From positions 39,257,234 through 39,321,233 of the forward strand of contig JAFMSR010000018.1 in NCBI GenBank assembly GCA_022818135.1: a stretch of DNA of 64,000 nt. Direction: 5' to 3'. Under the pieces are notes generated by a model. It had not been told where the DNA came from and ran no database searches. It saw only the letters and a program-made list of their open reading frames with translations. Shown in pieces: positions 1-9,900 of this stretch. The translations under genes were made by a program, and so were the position numbers. The DNA comes from Saxidomus purpurata. Taxonomy: Eukaryota > Mollusca > Bivalvia > Venerida > Veneridae. The stretch's first letter is position 1. Every line of letters begins with the position of its first letter.

Positions 1-819
1 GCAGTTTTTAAATACGTGTGATGTTCTACAGAGTAATTAAGACCCACAGAAAAGAGATTTGCTTGCTATTGTCTGATATTTGTTCACATTTTAAATCGGA
101 TTGCTTTATTGCTTTGTTATTTCTATGTACGTGTTTGATATATTTTTCAACTTTCTCATTTCATACCTCTTTGACTGTTTAGTGCCGTTTAATCTGTTAA
201 TCTGTTATTTTCTATGAATGAGTGTATTTCCTGCACCTAATTTTGACCTCGAGAGATAGAACCGTGTAAGTTTTATTTTGAATTGCGGATCCACCTCGAT
301 CTCCTCCTCCAAATGCAGCTTGGACTTGGACTTCTGTCCGTCCATTAACTGTCATAAGCTATCTTGGCAAGAAACTTCACATATTTCTTTTTACAAAATG
401 AAACAGGGTATAGCAAAGTTTTAATCGAAATAATTTTATTTAGATGAGATGAAATCATAAAAACATTTCTTTTTAAATTTCACAGAAATTATTTTCACAA
501 TTACTTAGTACATTAATCATATTAAATATTTAATGCATTCATCTATATTACTGGAATTTTAAAAAGTGAAACATTAGATTACTGATTAATTGGTCCTGAC
601 AATTTTTTATGGAACACAGTGATTTATAAATGTTTTACCTTAGGTCATTGAGACTTTACAGTTGTGCTTTTCAGCATGTGAAATTATGAATAGGGGGAGA
701 CTTTCTCTAAACCCCAGTAAGCCATCTAACTTTAAACCTTATACAGAGTGTATATCTGGATGTTTGATAGTGATCTTATAATTCAAATGGTATATATAGT
801 CATTGAAGACCGCTTTACT
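1..819. other. AT-rich intergenic sequence
   Basis: No recognisable gene or repeat. Short reading frames only, no splice-flanked GC-richer island. Confidence 0.5.
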
Positions 820-1076
820 TATTGTGTCGCCCTTTCGGAGAAAAGGCGATACATAGGGATCGCTTTGTCCTTCCGTCTGTCCGTCACATAAACTTAACGT
901 TGGCTATAACTTTGGCATTTCTTAAGATTTCTTTATCAAACTTTTAAATTGCTTTGCTTATGACAAAAGGGTCGTGATGCCGCCAAATTGTATTAGTCAA
1001 AGTCATATTTGACAGCGTTTTGCCCCTTTTTGTACTTAGATTTTTTCTCAAAATTATCGGTTATACTGACACTGAT
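820..1076 (+). repeat. Dispersed repeat A, copy 1
   Basis: This copy and the one at 1351-1585 align over most of their length. Shared blocks include GATGCCGCCAAATTGT, TTGGCTATAACTTTG and a CCCCTTT..TGTACTTAGATTT end. Both begin with a GAAAA(A/G)G(C/T)GATAC segment followed by CGCTTTGTC and a TCCGTC-rich stretch. No coding potential is seen; this is a non-autonomous dispersed element of the clam-type repeat style. Confidence 0.7.
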
Positions 1077-1350
1077 GAGGTCATGGGTAAGAGATCTTCT
1101 ACTCACAATATGAGTCTGCAGGATGGGAGTGTTTTATGTCCTTCCTAGTCTACGGGCTGTGAAATTGAAATTAGCCAACCTAGCACTATTGATTACTATC
1201 GTCATAAACACGCTAATTAATTTTGACAAGTAACAGTAAATGACATGAAAGGAATGTGAAACTGCTTTAGCAATATTTAGCAAGAAAACCCTAGGCAAAA
1301 TAACTGCATACATTTGCAGTATTTTTGCAGTGAAACCTTTGCCTGTTTTT

Positions 1351-1585
1351 GTGTCTTCCTTTTGGTGAAAAAGTGATACTTATGGCTCGCTTTGTCATTC
1401 GATCCGTCCGGACGTCCGTCTTTCACAAAAACTTAGTTGGCTATAACTTTGCCATTTCTTAATATTTCTCCATAGAACTTTCAGATTTAATTGCTTATGA
1501 CAAAATGTTTGTGATGCCGCCAAATTGTGTATGTCAAGGTCACAATTGACACAGTAATACCCCTTTCTGTACTTAGATTTACTGA
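1351..1585 (+). repeat. Dispersed repeat A, copy 2
   Basis: Second, diverged copy of the repeat at 820-1076 in the same orientation. The short minus-strand reading frames over it are repeat-derived. Confidence 0.7.
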
Positions 1586-1589
1586 ACAC

Positions 1590-2405
1590 CCATCTAGCTT
1601 TTGCTCACGGGGTGGGGGGGGGGGCGGTCTTCGCCAGGGGAGCTTATGTGTCGTCGTCGTCGTCCGTCGTCCGTCAACATTTTGATTCAAATGACATCTC
1701 CTCTGAAACCACTAGGCCAATGTTGATAAAACTATGTAGGAATGTTCCTTGCATGAAGCTCTACCAAAATTGTTCAAAGAATTCCATTCCATGCAGAACT
1801 CTGGTTGCTATGGCAACAAATAGGAAAAACTTTAAAAATCTTCTTCTCTGAAACCACAAGGCCTAGAGCTTAGATATTTGGCATGTAGCATTGTCTAGTG
1901 GACCTCTACCAAGATTGTTCAAATTATGACCCCAGGATCATAATTGACCCCGCGGGGGTGGTCACTTAGTTTTGCATAGGCTTTATATAGGAATTTTTTT
2001 ATAAAATCTTCTCTGAAACCACAAGGCCTAGAGCTTAGATATTTGGCATGTAGCATTGGCTAGTGGACCTCTACCAAGATTGTTCAAATTATGACCCCTG
2101 GATCAAAATTGACCCCGCACGGGGTGTCGCTTAGTTTTACAAAGGCTTATATAGGAATTTTTAAAAAAATCTTCTCTGAAACCACAAGGCCTAGAGCTTA
2201 GATATTTGGCATGTAGCATTGCCTAGTAGACCTCTTCAAAGTTTGTTCAAATTATGCCCCTGGGGTCAAAATTGACCTTGCCCAGGGGGGTCACTTGTTT
2301 TACAAAGACGTATATAGGAAAACCTATTGTATATAACATTATCTAGTGATCTTCCACCAGGCAAGTGGACTTGTACCAAGGTGAGCGATATAGGGCCATC
2401 TTGGC
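1590..2405 (+). repeat. Repeat B with three ~164 bp tandem units
   Basis: It opens with a TTTTGCTCACGGGG segment, a G-run and a (GTC)n stretch. Three tandem units follow, anchored by TTCTCTGAAACCACAAGG at about 1844, 2009 and 2172 (spacing 165 and 163 bp). It closes with GTGAGCGATATAGGGCCATC. Each unit also carries GGCATGTAGCATTG and CAAATTATGACCCC. The body (leader, unit array, tail) is built like the repeats at 4296, 18977, 20000 and 21240. The 79-codon frame at 1612 is repeat-derived. Confidence 0.75.
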
Positions 2406-2653
2406 CCTGATGTATTATTATGCTCTGTACTCGTATACTAGTACTTTGAATGTCAAGGTGATATAAAATTAATGCTGTGATAGATATTATATCAGTTTAT
2501 CAATAAATATTATCCCCTACCATAGACAATGTGTTTTATATTGTTCTTACGGAACCATATACACGTATAAGTGGTTGGTATCATTACATACAATGCTAGG
2601 GAGATGATAATTGTCAGTATTGATTATGTTACGATGACCCCTTATCAAAATTG
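2406..2653. other. AT-rich intergenic sequence
   Basis: Nothing recognised. Confidence 0.5.
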
Positions 2654-2841
2654 CTACAAAAAGTGGTCCTTTAGTAATAAGGCTCTCTGAGGGCAGGTCA
2701 AATAAGCTTCTTTAATCCAATCAACTTTGAATCTAGTCAAAATGTTTAACGGCCACATTTGATAATCAGCAACACCATCTGTGGCTTTCAGGCTTTCTGA
2801 CCTTGTATTGCCAAACATTTGCCAAACTTTCACTGTATGCT
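2654..2841 (-). CDS. Candidate 3'-terminal coding exon, unknown protein
   Basis: On the minus strand a long pyrimidine tract ending TTTTTTAG leads straight into an open frame of about 62 codons that ends in TAG at 2656-2654. The frame needs one base from a preceding exon (phase 1 start). The predicted peptide is unlike the usual AT-rich noise: it has three Trp and a mixed charge, for example VKVWQMFGNTRSES and RFKVDWIKEAYLTCPQR. I do not recognise a domain. A second frame using an acceptor at the downstream CATACAG is also open for ~21 codons, so the frame is not settled. It does not join in frame to the candidate exon at 3158-3261. It could be part of a gene or a decayed mobile element. Confidence 0.3.
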
Positions 2842-3157
2842 CTAAAAAAGACAGAAAACAGTGATTTTTTCTGTGGATACACGTCAACAAAAGAGAGAGA
2901 AACACTGTTTCCGTTTATTTCTTTGCTTTAGTTTTCAAGGAATAATTTTGCAAAGGATATTCTTTGTTGCTTCAAAGACGGAAGACACGAAAACAACTCA
3001 CTGACCTCTCCTTAAATTGCACAATATATTGTATAATAAAATGAAACAAGAATAAGATGCTCTAACAATGGACCTCGGCACAGTGTATTAACTATCTGAA
3101 CAATATTTTTAATTTTAACGCATTTATTCCAAGAGTAAGAAGAGCTATCCTACTCAC

Positions 3158-3261
3158 CACGGGAATGATTTCGGTGCTGGCATCATATTCGTACCGTTCC
3201 TATAGTAGACTTTGACAGGTGCCGCTTTGTAACAGCGTCTGTTTACTAGCATGCCCTTCAT
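3158..3261 (-). CDS. Candidate internal or first coding exon, unknown protein
   Basis: The minus-strand acceptor TTCTTGTTTACAG is followed at once by ATG. The frame stays open for 34 codons plus two bases and ends at a consensus donor (CCGTG|GTGAGT). The peptide contains NRRCYKAAPVKVYYRNGT and MMPAPKSFPW and is basic and Met/Pro-rich. G+C is near 48%, well above the flanks, and the other two frames are closed. I do not recognise the protein. Joining it to the acceptor at 2841 would create a stop, so the partner exon is unknown. The donor lies inside a 20-base stretch resembling the start of the repeat at 4296. Confidence 0.4.
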
Positions 3262-4069
3262 CTGTAAACAAGAATACATTACTCAGTAACTGATTTGGGC
3301 TGAATGGTGGCTCTTTGTACTAACAAAGTATTCTTAATGCATTTGAGCATTTCGTACCAGTCGTATTTTTTGTCTAAACCATGTCACATATTTCTATGAA
3401 ACTTTTTTCTCTCTTTTTGAGCCCCATATGAGTAACCGCGTTTATATTTCATATAAGGTTTAAACAAAATTTATCATATAGAACCAGAAATATTATCTGA
3501 TACTACTAAGGTTACCATTTTTAACAGCAAGATAAAGTATAAATTGGTGTAGAAATTAGTTTTTTAAAAGATTTCTTATCAACAGAGGTTTTCTTTCACT
3601 ACTTTTCCCTAGAATTTGACTGATTTAACAAAATAACGAATAAATACATATACCAGAGGTAGTTATCTAATGAAGACAAGATTGATTAATATTTAACTTG
3701 CTTTAAAAAAAAGACTAAATTTTCCATTGTTTGGAAAAATGTAAAAATTCGAATGGCGAAATGCAAGATTTGGTTAGGGAGCATTTATCAATATAAGGGA
3801 AACAACTCTGGCGCAGAATGTTTATTTCTGGATTAATATTCACATTTTGAATGACTGCTTTTATCATTTCATATTGACTGATACAACAAAAATAAAAAAA
3901 GGAATTAAAGAAGAACCAAGGTCAGTAAATACCACTGTAATTCGAATTTTGTTCACAGAAAGTACAAAAAAGGCGTAAAAAGGCAAGGCAGTGCAGTGCA
4001 GTGCAGGAAACAACGGACATCATGTATACAACACACAAATGTAATATTAACTATCATTTTCAAGTTGAG
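3262..4069. other. AT-rich sequence, includes likely LINE 3' UTR
   Basis: No gene seen. The part next to 4070 should be the 3' untranslated region of the minus-strand LINE that ends there. A short (GCAGT)n run lies at about 3990-4004. Confidence 0.4.
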
Positions 4070-4295
4070 TCAAATATTTCTCCACTTTTCACTGAATTTA
4101 TTAAGTTTGTTTTCTGTTTTTGCATTGAACACCTCTGTTTTCAACATTACTTTAACATCATGTTTAAATGATTGAATAGTTGAACAGTATTCTTCATTTT
4201 TCATAATCATATTTATTGTGGCTTTACTAATTTTTTCATTTCCCAAGATGGCAACAGCCTTGGACCAGTTCAAATCTAAATTATGGATGTTGTCC
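4070..4295 (-). pseudogene. LINE ORF2 C-terminal end
   Basis: An open minus-strand frame contains LNWSKAVAILGNEKISK and NKFSEKWRNI before a TGA. The (N)L.WSK..(V/A)I.G pattern and the closing KW are typical of the last ~70 residues of Tx1-like ORF2 proteins. Deleting the block 4296-5240 and one copy of the TTGTCC duplication joins this piece directly to the frame ending ..LFWDN at 5241. That is the strongest evidence that both belong to one element. Confidence 0.75.
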
Positions 4296-5240
4296 TTTAG
4301 CCACTTTTCGAAGAAAAGGGGAGCTATCCTACTCGCCTCTGCGTCCGCGTTTGTGTCACACCTTGGTTAAGTTTTTCGTACCATCCCAATTTATTTCAAA
4401 ACTATAAGGGTATGGCTTTGAAACTTACTATACTTGTTTACCATCATAACCTCCATCTACAGACAAGAGTACAGAACTCTGTCAAGGTTTTTGACAGAAT
4501 TATGGCCCTTTTTTAACTTAGAGAGTGTATTAAGCTTGGTTAAGCTTTTCGTACCACCCCACTTTATTTCAAAACCAATTGAGGTATTGCTTTGAAACTT
4601 ACCATACTTATTTATAATCATTACCTCCATTAACAGACAAGAGAACATAACTCTGTCAAGGTTTTTGACAGAATTATGTCCCTTTTTGACTTAGAAAATA
4701 TATTGAATATGGGTAAAATCCACTTATTGACTTAACCCTTAGAGATATTGCTTTGAAACTTTGAATGCTTGTTTACATGTATGCAAGAGAAGGTAACTCT
4801 GTCAAGGATTTGTTTTAAAAATTAAGTCCACTTTTTGACTAAACTGTTTGAGATATTACTTTGAAAGTTGGAATATTTGTTAAGCATCATTTTCCCAAAA
4901 CATGGGCAGGAGAAGGTAACTATGTCAAGGATTTTATTTGAATTATGGCCCTTTTCGACTTAGAAACTCAGTTAAAAGTTTCATTCTTTTCCACTTGTTT
5001 ACTTAACCATTTGAGATATTACTTTGAAAGTTGGAGTACTTATGTACAATCATGACACCTATCTATAAGCATCATGGCACCTATCTGTAAGCATGAGAAG
5101 ATAACTCTGTAAAAATGTTTCTTGATTTGTACTTAGAAATTTCTAGTAAAAGTCTTGTGTGCCCTTAACTGTCAAAGTTTTGTTTTATTGGCAAGCACAA
5201 AAAGTCGAGCGCGCTGTCCTACTGACAGCTCTTGTTTACA
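4296..5240 (+). mobile_element. Non-autonomous repeat C, copy 1 (tandem-unit type), inserted in the LINE
   Basis: It starts TTTAGCCACTTTTCG, then GGGGAGCTATCCTACTCGCC, and ends GTCGAGCGCGCTGTCCTACT then GACAGCTCTTGTTTACA. The middle is an array of ~150-185 bp units with CTTTGAAA(C/G)TT and CTCTGTCAAGG(T/A)TTT boxes. TTGTCC flanks it on both sides (4290-4295 and 5241-5246) as a 6 bp target duplication. A second copy lies at 18977-19972. No protein is encoded. Confidence 0.8.
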
Positions 5241-6110
5241 TTGTCCCAAAATAAGGCAGTTAATTGACAATCCCATAATGATTTTTTCTGTATTGGAACC
5301 ACTGTAGCAGTGGATCCCTCGTAGCAGACGCCAGTAAACGGTAAACTATAAACTGATCTCCAGTTAAAGGTTACAATAAAGTTTAATTCATCACACCTTT
5401 TCCTCTTGGAACATGGGAAAATAATTATAAATAATTCCTTACTTTTGCTATTGATAACTTTAATTGACACAGGTTGCATTGGGTCGTCTTCTTTTTGGCA
5501 TGATGAGGAATTTTTAAACTGTTTTGTCTCTATAATGCTTAGGTATTGGAGAAAATTTGTATTTATGTTATGGATAGTAGTAAATTCATTAAAGGACAAA
5601 AGATACCAATTTCTGTCTAAAAAATCATGGACATAAATAACACAATTTCTTAAGAATCTGGGAAAACAGACATTTGTTCCCCCAACTTTAAACATGTTAT
5701 ACCAGACAGGTAAAGTACACAAATCACTCCATGACTTTGGGGGTACTGGGAACTTAATTGGGTGAAACCTGGTAGAACATCCTTTCAAAATTTATTATTG
5801 ACAGTACTTATTTTGTGTTTAAAAAATCATTTCTAAATTTAGAGAAATCATCTAAAAAGGGGCATTGATCTTTAACCATAGTAGAGTACTTTGTGTTGTA
5901 ATTCATCAATCTTCTGAGCCACGTGACCTTTCAATCAGACATAAAAGCCCCAAGATTAATCATTCTCAATCCTCCATATTCATATGATTGGGTTATAATG
6001 CTGCGCTTTACTTAATCAGGGCCTGAAGACCATAAATAATTAAAGAAGATATTTTGGATTATTCTAATATTGTCTACTTGGGTTTGGTAAACTCATAACG
6101 AGGTAATTTA
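5241..6110 (-). pseudogene. LINE ORF2 C-terminal region
   Basis: An open frame from 5788 to 5241 reads LPVWYNMFKVGGTN, LLSFNEFTTIHNINTNFLQY and WRSVYSLPFTGV. Upstream frames, shifted, read NYLWSSGPD, IITQSYEYGGLRMINL and KVTWLRRLMNYNTKYS. The WYN..I..G, SF.E....NI.TNF..Y and KR.I....Y..GGL.M.(D/N) patterns are those of the post-RT region of Tx1/L1-like LINEs. The 189-codon frame is therefore a transposon remnant, not a host gene. Confidence 0.8.
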
Positions 6111-7215
6111 CTTTTGGTAGAGCTAAAGTTTTTCGGCGCAGTCGTATTAAGCTCGCTTTTGAACGGAAGTTTGGTGGAACTCTTCAACCGCCAATGAAAT
6201 GACGAGTAGCATGTTTAACATTTTTAAAATTGAGAAATTAACGCTGTAAGGCACCTTCTAATTGGATAATACAGAGTGCATAGAACTACCAAAAACAACC
6301 GAAAAAGACCTAATACAGGGTGCATAGAATTACCAAAAAAAAAAAAAAAAAAAAAAAAGAAATAAGACCGAGTTAGACTGAAAAGGGACGGAAAAACAGT
6401 TTATGCAGACCGAAAAAAGCTTTTTTTGTCACAAGATAATGTAAAATTTATAATTTATAAGTTTTAAATAAATGAAGGATTTGCAAATAGTGAATAATCA
6501 ATCAGTACTAGCGATGTAATATTATCTTTAGAAAAACAAGTTGTTTTTCGGTCGGCAGTATTTGTTTTTCAGTCAGGCTTTTTTGGTCATTTTACTTGAT
6601 ATGTTGTAATACGATATTTACAATTTCTTCATTTATCCATGGACCTATATAGTGAGAATGATAATAGACAATAAAATACTCTTGCGTGTTCAGTCTTTCT
6701 TGAATGGGTTAATAATTTAAGTACGCATATAATTTATATTTATCGTCATATTAATATGTTCTTACCTCCAAATTAATGCTAATTAGTGCAGAGTATTTAT
6801 ACTTTTTCGGCCAGTGAATAACGGTCAATAATTCGAGTAGCATATTTTAAGCACAAAAAAAAAGGATTAAGTTTGTTATCCTGATGTCGCGATTGATATT
6901 AAATTACAACTGGAGACGATAAGTGGCCGGTTAGCGCAGTCGGGAGAGCATTAGCACAACTTTAAAAGGAAAGGTACATTGGTTAGCGCAGTCGGGGAGA
7001 GCATTAGCACTGACTGAGTGGGTTTGTTTACTCTCGGTTCTTGACTCAGGTTCTTGAGCAGCGTTAGCGCAATTTGGCGAGGGAAGGTACATGGGTTCGA
7101 ATCCTGTTTTCTTTCTCACCTTGTGCAATAACTGAATAAAATTAATGTATACTATGAAGCTAACAATCGCTTACATATACCAAAAATTGTGCCGACCATC
7201 TTTTTAAAGGTAGTT
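6111..7215. mobile_element. Composite insertion interrupting the LINE
   Basis: LINE homology stops near 6110 (..LPNPSR..) and resumes near 7216-7230 (KIEEIKRLLVQWSKRKIT). The block between holds two ACAG(A/G)GTGCATAGAA(C/T)TACC segments with a 24 bp A-run, GACCGAAAAA/TTTTTCGGTC inverted motifs, and the tRNA-like repeat D at 6800-7135. I could not define a target duplication. Confidence 0.55.
6800..7135 (+). repeat. tRNA-like repeat D, copy 1 (SINE-like)
   Basis: It has a pol III A-box-like GGCCGGTTAGCGCAGTCGGG, seen again 60 bases on as GGTTAGCGCAGTCGGGG, and a B-box-like GGGTTCGAATCC at about 7093. The leader (CAGTGAATAACGGTC, then AAGGATTAAGTTTG) also occurs in diverged form at 38055-38245. 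The doubled A-box indicates internal duplication. It is not a usable tRNA gene, as no cloverleaf can be closed. Confidence 0.6.
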
Positions 7216-8480
7216 CTTGTTGTCACTACATTTTTGACAATATGAGTTATTTTTCTTTTTGACCACTGCACAAGTAGTCTTTTAATTTCTTCTATTTTCA
7301 ACATATAGTTAGCGTCACTAATATTATCAAATTTAAAGTGAGATTTACACTTTAAAACTTAAATGATTCTGACTCCCACTTAAGTTAAATTAAATCCTGG
7401 ACATAATCTTACGTTGCATTTTTTAATTGAGCCAATCCATACTGCTTAAGTTTTATCTATATTGATGTTTAAACCTGACATTTTAGCATAAAATTCTAAA
7501 GTTTGAATGTCACATCTTAAACATTGTTCAGACCCATCTAACGTTAAAGTTGTGTCATCAGCATATTGGGATAACAAGAACTCTGTATTATTTACATTGA
7601 TGCCTTTGATATTTTTATTCTGTTTAATCAAAATTGCAAGTATCTTTGCACAAAAAATAAAGATATATGTGTTAGGGGTCTCCCTGACAACAGTCTCGTT
7701 GAACACTGAACCAGTCTGATGTATGTCCATTAATTATTACACTGGACTGAAAATCATTATAAAATAATTCAATCCATTTCATGAAGTTATCTCCAAAATT
7801 AAAATATCTTAAAACTTTGTACATGAATTTCCATCAAATAGAATCAAATGCAGTTAATTAGCAGTAGAATTCTTCTGTATACGTTGCATGATATCATACA
7901 GTAGCCTAATATTATCTCCTATATAATTTCCTGATGTAAATGCAGTTTGATCTTCACTGATAAGCTTACCTAATACAGTTTTTAAGCGTTGACAATGCTA
8001 GCTGATGCAATTTTATAAGATACATTTAATAAGGAAATAGGTCGCCATTTTTTTTTCAATTCCTTATCCTTATCACCCTTAGGTATGCAAGTTATGACCC
8101 ATTGTTTTATGGATATTGACAGTTTACCAGTATCAAAATATTTATTGATTGACCTAACAAGGAAAAGACCTAACCTATCCAAAAGAATTTGAAAAAATGC
8201 TGCAGTAAAGCCACTGGATCCAGGTGAAGATTCATTGGACATTTTCTTTAGACTAGCCAGCATTTCATTGTAAATTAGGTGACCTTGCAAACCATTCTTC
8301 TCATGTTCATTCAGTTTTGGTAAATCATTGATTAGTAAGATATTTTCTAACTCAACATTTTCTGTATGTCTATAAGCATATAGATTTTTATAAGATTTAC
8401 AAATTCATTCATAATTTCTTTTTGGCTTCTTAATAAGTGCCATATTTTGAGTACAAGGAATTCATTACTTTAGAAGTGTA
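7216..8480 (-). pseudogene. LINE reverse transcriptase domain
   Basis: Ordered RT motifs on the minus strand: SNESSPGSSGFTAAFFQILL then VITCIPKGDKDKELKKKWRP and ISLLNVSYKIAS (8290-7982); TAFTSGNYIGDNIRLLYDIM (~7950-7880); CRQGDP; FLLSQYADDTTLTLDGSE with the catalytic YADD (7600-7550); SGLNINIDKT; and LKIEEIKRLLVQWSKRKIT (~7310-7240). Several frameshifts and stops separate these, so no enzyme could be made. Order and spacing fit a non-LTR RT. Confidence 0.9.
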
Positions 8481-8483
8481 GTT

Positions 8484-8775
8484 TCAATTCTCTAGACTAC
8501 AAAAATATTTTGTTGGCTTCTCTTCATCTGAAACCCATTGTGCTCCTGATCTTATAAAGACACCTGGCGTTTTCTTTGCTCTTATTTGAGATAACTCAGA
8601 TTTTTTTGTCTCTAACAAGTTGAGGTCTATGTTATTTTTCTTCTCCATTTGGTTTATTTCATTTGATAAAATTTCTTGTCTTTTATCTTCATGTTTCTTT
8701 TTATAAGCTGAATAAGAAATAGTTATGTCTCTTATTTCCATTAATAATGTTTCAAAGAATAATTTATATCAGAAA
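8484..8775 (-). pseudogene. LINE endonuclease-to-RT linker
   Basis: An open frame reads LFFETLLMEIRDITISYSA then YKKKHEDKRQE and ends GAQWVSDEEKPTKYFCSLEN at an in-frame stop. After a shift, the next frame reads TSKVMNSLYSKYGT and continues into the RT. The R(S/A)...W...(E/D)EK.TKYF.LE signature is standard in this linker of Tx1/L1-like proteins. Confidence 0.85.
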
Positions 8776-8904
8776 TATTTAATCTTACATTTTCAGCGCT
8801 AATGTTTTCCAAAGTTTCATGAGAGTCCTGTATTAGATTGGAGTACCTTATTTTGATTGGACTTTAATTCTAGCCTGGTGGCGAGGCTACTATATAGTGA
8901 TTGT

Positions 8905-9403
8905 CTTTTAGTTTCAAAGTTTCAAAGTTTATTGGCAATATTCCTTTCAATGTTTGTTTATCTACCAGTTTCAATTTCTAAAGAATGAGAACATAGTCTA
9001 AACCTCGAAAGAGCTTTTCTAATTACAGCACTGTTAACAACATCGATGTATTTTTCATATTTGAATTCACATTTGAACAATTTATAATAACATAACGTTG
9101 GCTGATTACTTATAGCTGTATTCCATTCTTGTTTAAACAAAGGTAAATAATTAACATTAGCATTAAAGGCAGTAAAAGTATAACCGAAACCTAGGTTATC
9201 TAACAATGTTTTCAAATTAAAAGCCCATGATTTGTTACCATTTATATGAAAGCTATGTAGTTGGTGATTGAAGCATTCTTGTACAAGATTATTATTAATT
9301 TTCATAATTTTGATCCAATACTTTAATGCGCGTTCTTTGCATTTAACAGTCAGAGGATATCTTAAGTAAAGAATTGTTTTTCCAAAAAGATTTGCCTTTT
9401 GAG
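8905..9403 (-). mobile_element. 5'-truncated 3' end of a second LINE
   Basis: The minus-strand frame encodes LRYPLTVKCKERALKYWIKI, SLFKQ-type LFKQEWNTAI and IRKALSRFRLCSHSLEIETG, the tail region of another non-LTR retrotransposon. It ends in CAATAAACTTTGAAACTTTG, a repeated tail of the kind some LINEs carry. The host LINE reads GYRSDHLMILLSI on one side and its linker on the other. The tail flank AAAAGACAATC resembles AAAAGGCAAATC at the 5' junction, a possible imperfect target duplication. Confidence 0.7.
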
Positions 9404-9404
9404 A

Positions 9405-9645
9405 TGAATACTTAGTAAAATCATTAGGTGATCACTTCTATAACCAGGTACAATAGAACAATAGATACATGATTCACATCAGTGAAAACAGTGCTTGAAA
9501 CAAGAAAGGAATCAAAGTCTTGCCTTTTTGACCGGATTTTTCTTAAACCAAGTGAATTGTCTTTCCACAATATTTTGTTCTCTCGAAAAATAAATTAAGT
9601 TACAGTCCTCTATCATTTGTATTACAACGTCTCGGCTATTTCTAT
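9405..9645 (-). pseudogene. LINE AP-endonuclease, C-terminal part
   Basis: The minus-strand frames read SRDVVIQMIEDCNLIYF, RQFTWFKKNPVKKARLD and, after a shift, GYRSDHLMILLSI. The (Y/F)TW......ARLD and GYRSDH.M signatures carry the conserved Asp and SDH of exonuclease-endonuclease-phosphatase LINE endonucleases. The N-terminal two thirds are absent, so the element is truncated or broken here. Confidence 0.8.
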
Positions 9646-9789
9646 GAAACTTGCACTGGTCACTTCCTATTGATCGTGCCCTCAATCAAGGCAACCCCCC
9701 TCCCCCCCACCCCAAACGTTTATACAAAATTTTAGTTATATTATGAAGACAGCTTCCATAGTTTATGAAATCGCTCTCGAACAGAAGAG

Positions 9790-9900
9790 AAGCGGCGAGC
9801 TACTCATTTCCAGCTGGGTGGACTACAGCACGTCTGGTAGCAGTGTCTTAGCAAAAGGACACACCTCGAGCTCGGGCCGGGATTCGAAATAAGTGAATAA
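9790..9900 (+). repeat. tRNA-like SINE fragment E
   Basis: It contains GCACGTCTGGTAGCAGTGTC, then GGACACACCTCGAGCTCGGG, then a B-box-like GGGATTCGAA. The order matches a tRNA-derived SINE head on the plus strand. No clear tail is seen. Confidence 0.5.

Larger units (their letters stand above)
4070..9645 (-). mobile_element. Decayed Tx1/L1-like LINE, interrupted by three insertions
   Basis: Read on the minus strand, the pieces come in the correct order of a LINE ORF2. The end of an AP endonuclease lies at 9645-9405, the endonuclease-to-RT linker at ~8770-8484, the reverse transcriptase at ~8480-7216, the C-terminal region at ~6110-5241 and the terminus at 4295-4070. The gaps are three foreign blocks (8905-9403, ~6111-7215, 4296-5240). 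Frameshifts and stops throughout show it is dead. Assignment to the Tx1/L1 side of the LINEs rests on the linker (FFETLLMEIRD..SYSAYKKK), the RT motifs and the C-terminal pattern as I know them; a Repbase search would settle the clade. Confidence 0.85.

Noticed and set aside
5219..5788. 189-codon minus-strand frame, the longest in the window
   Set aside because: It is the C-terminal region of the decayed LINE, and its last ~7 codons run into the inserted repeat C. Not a host gene.
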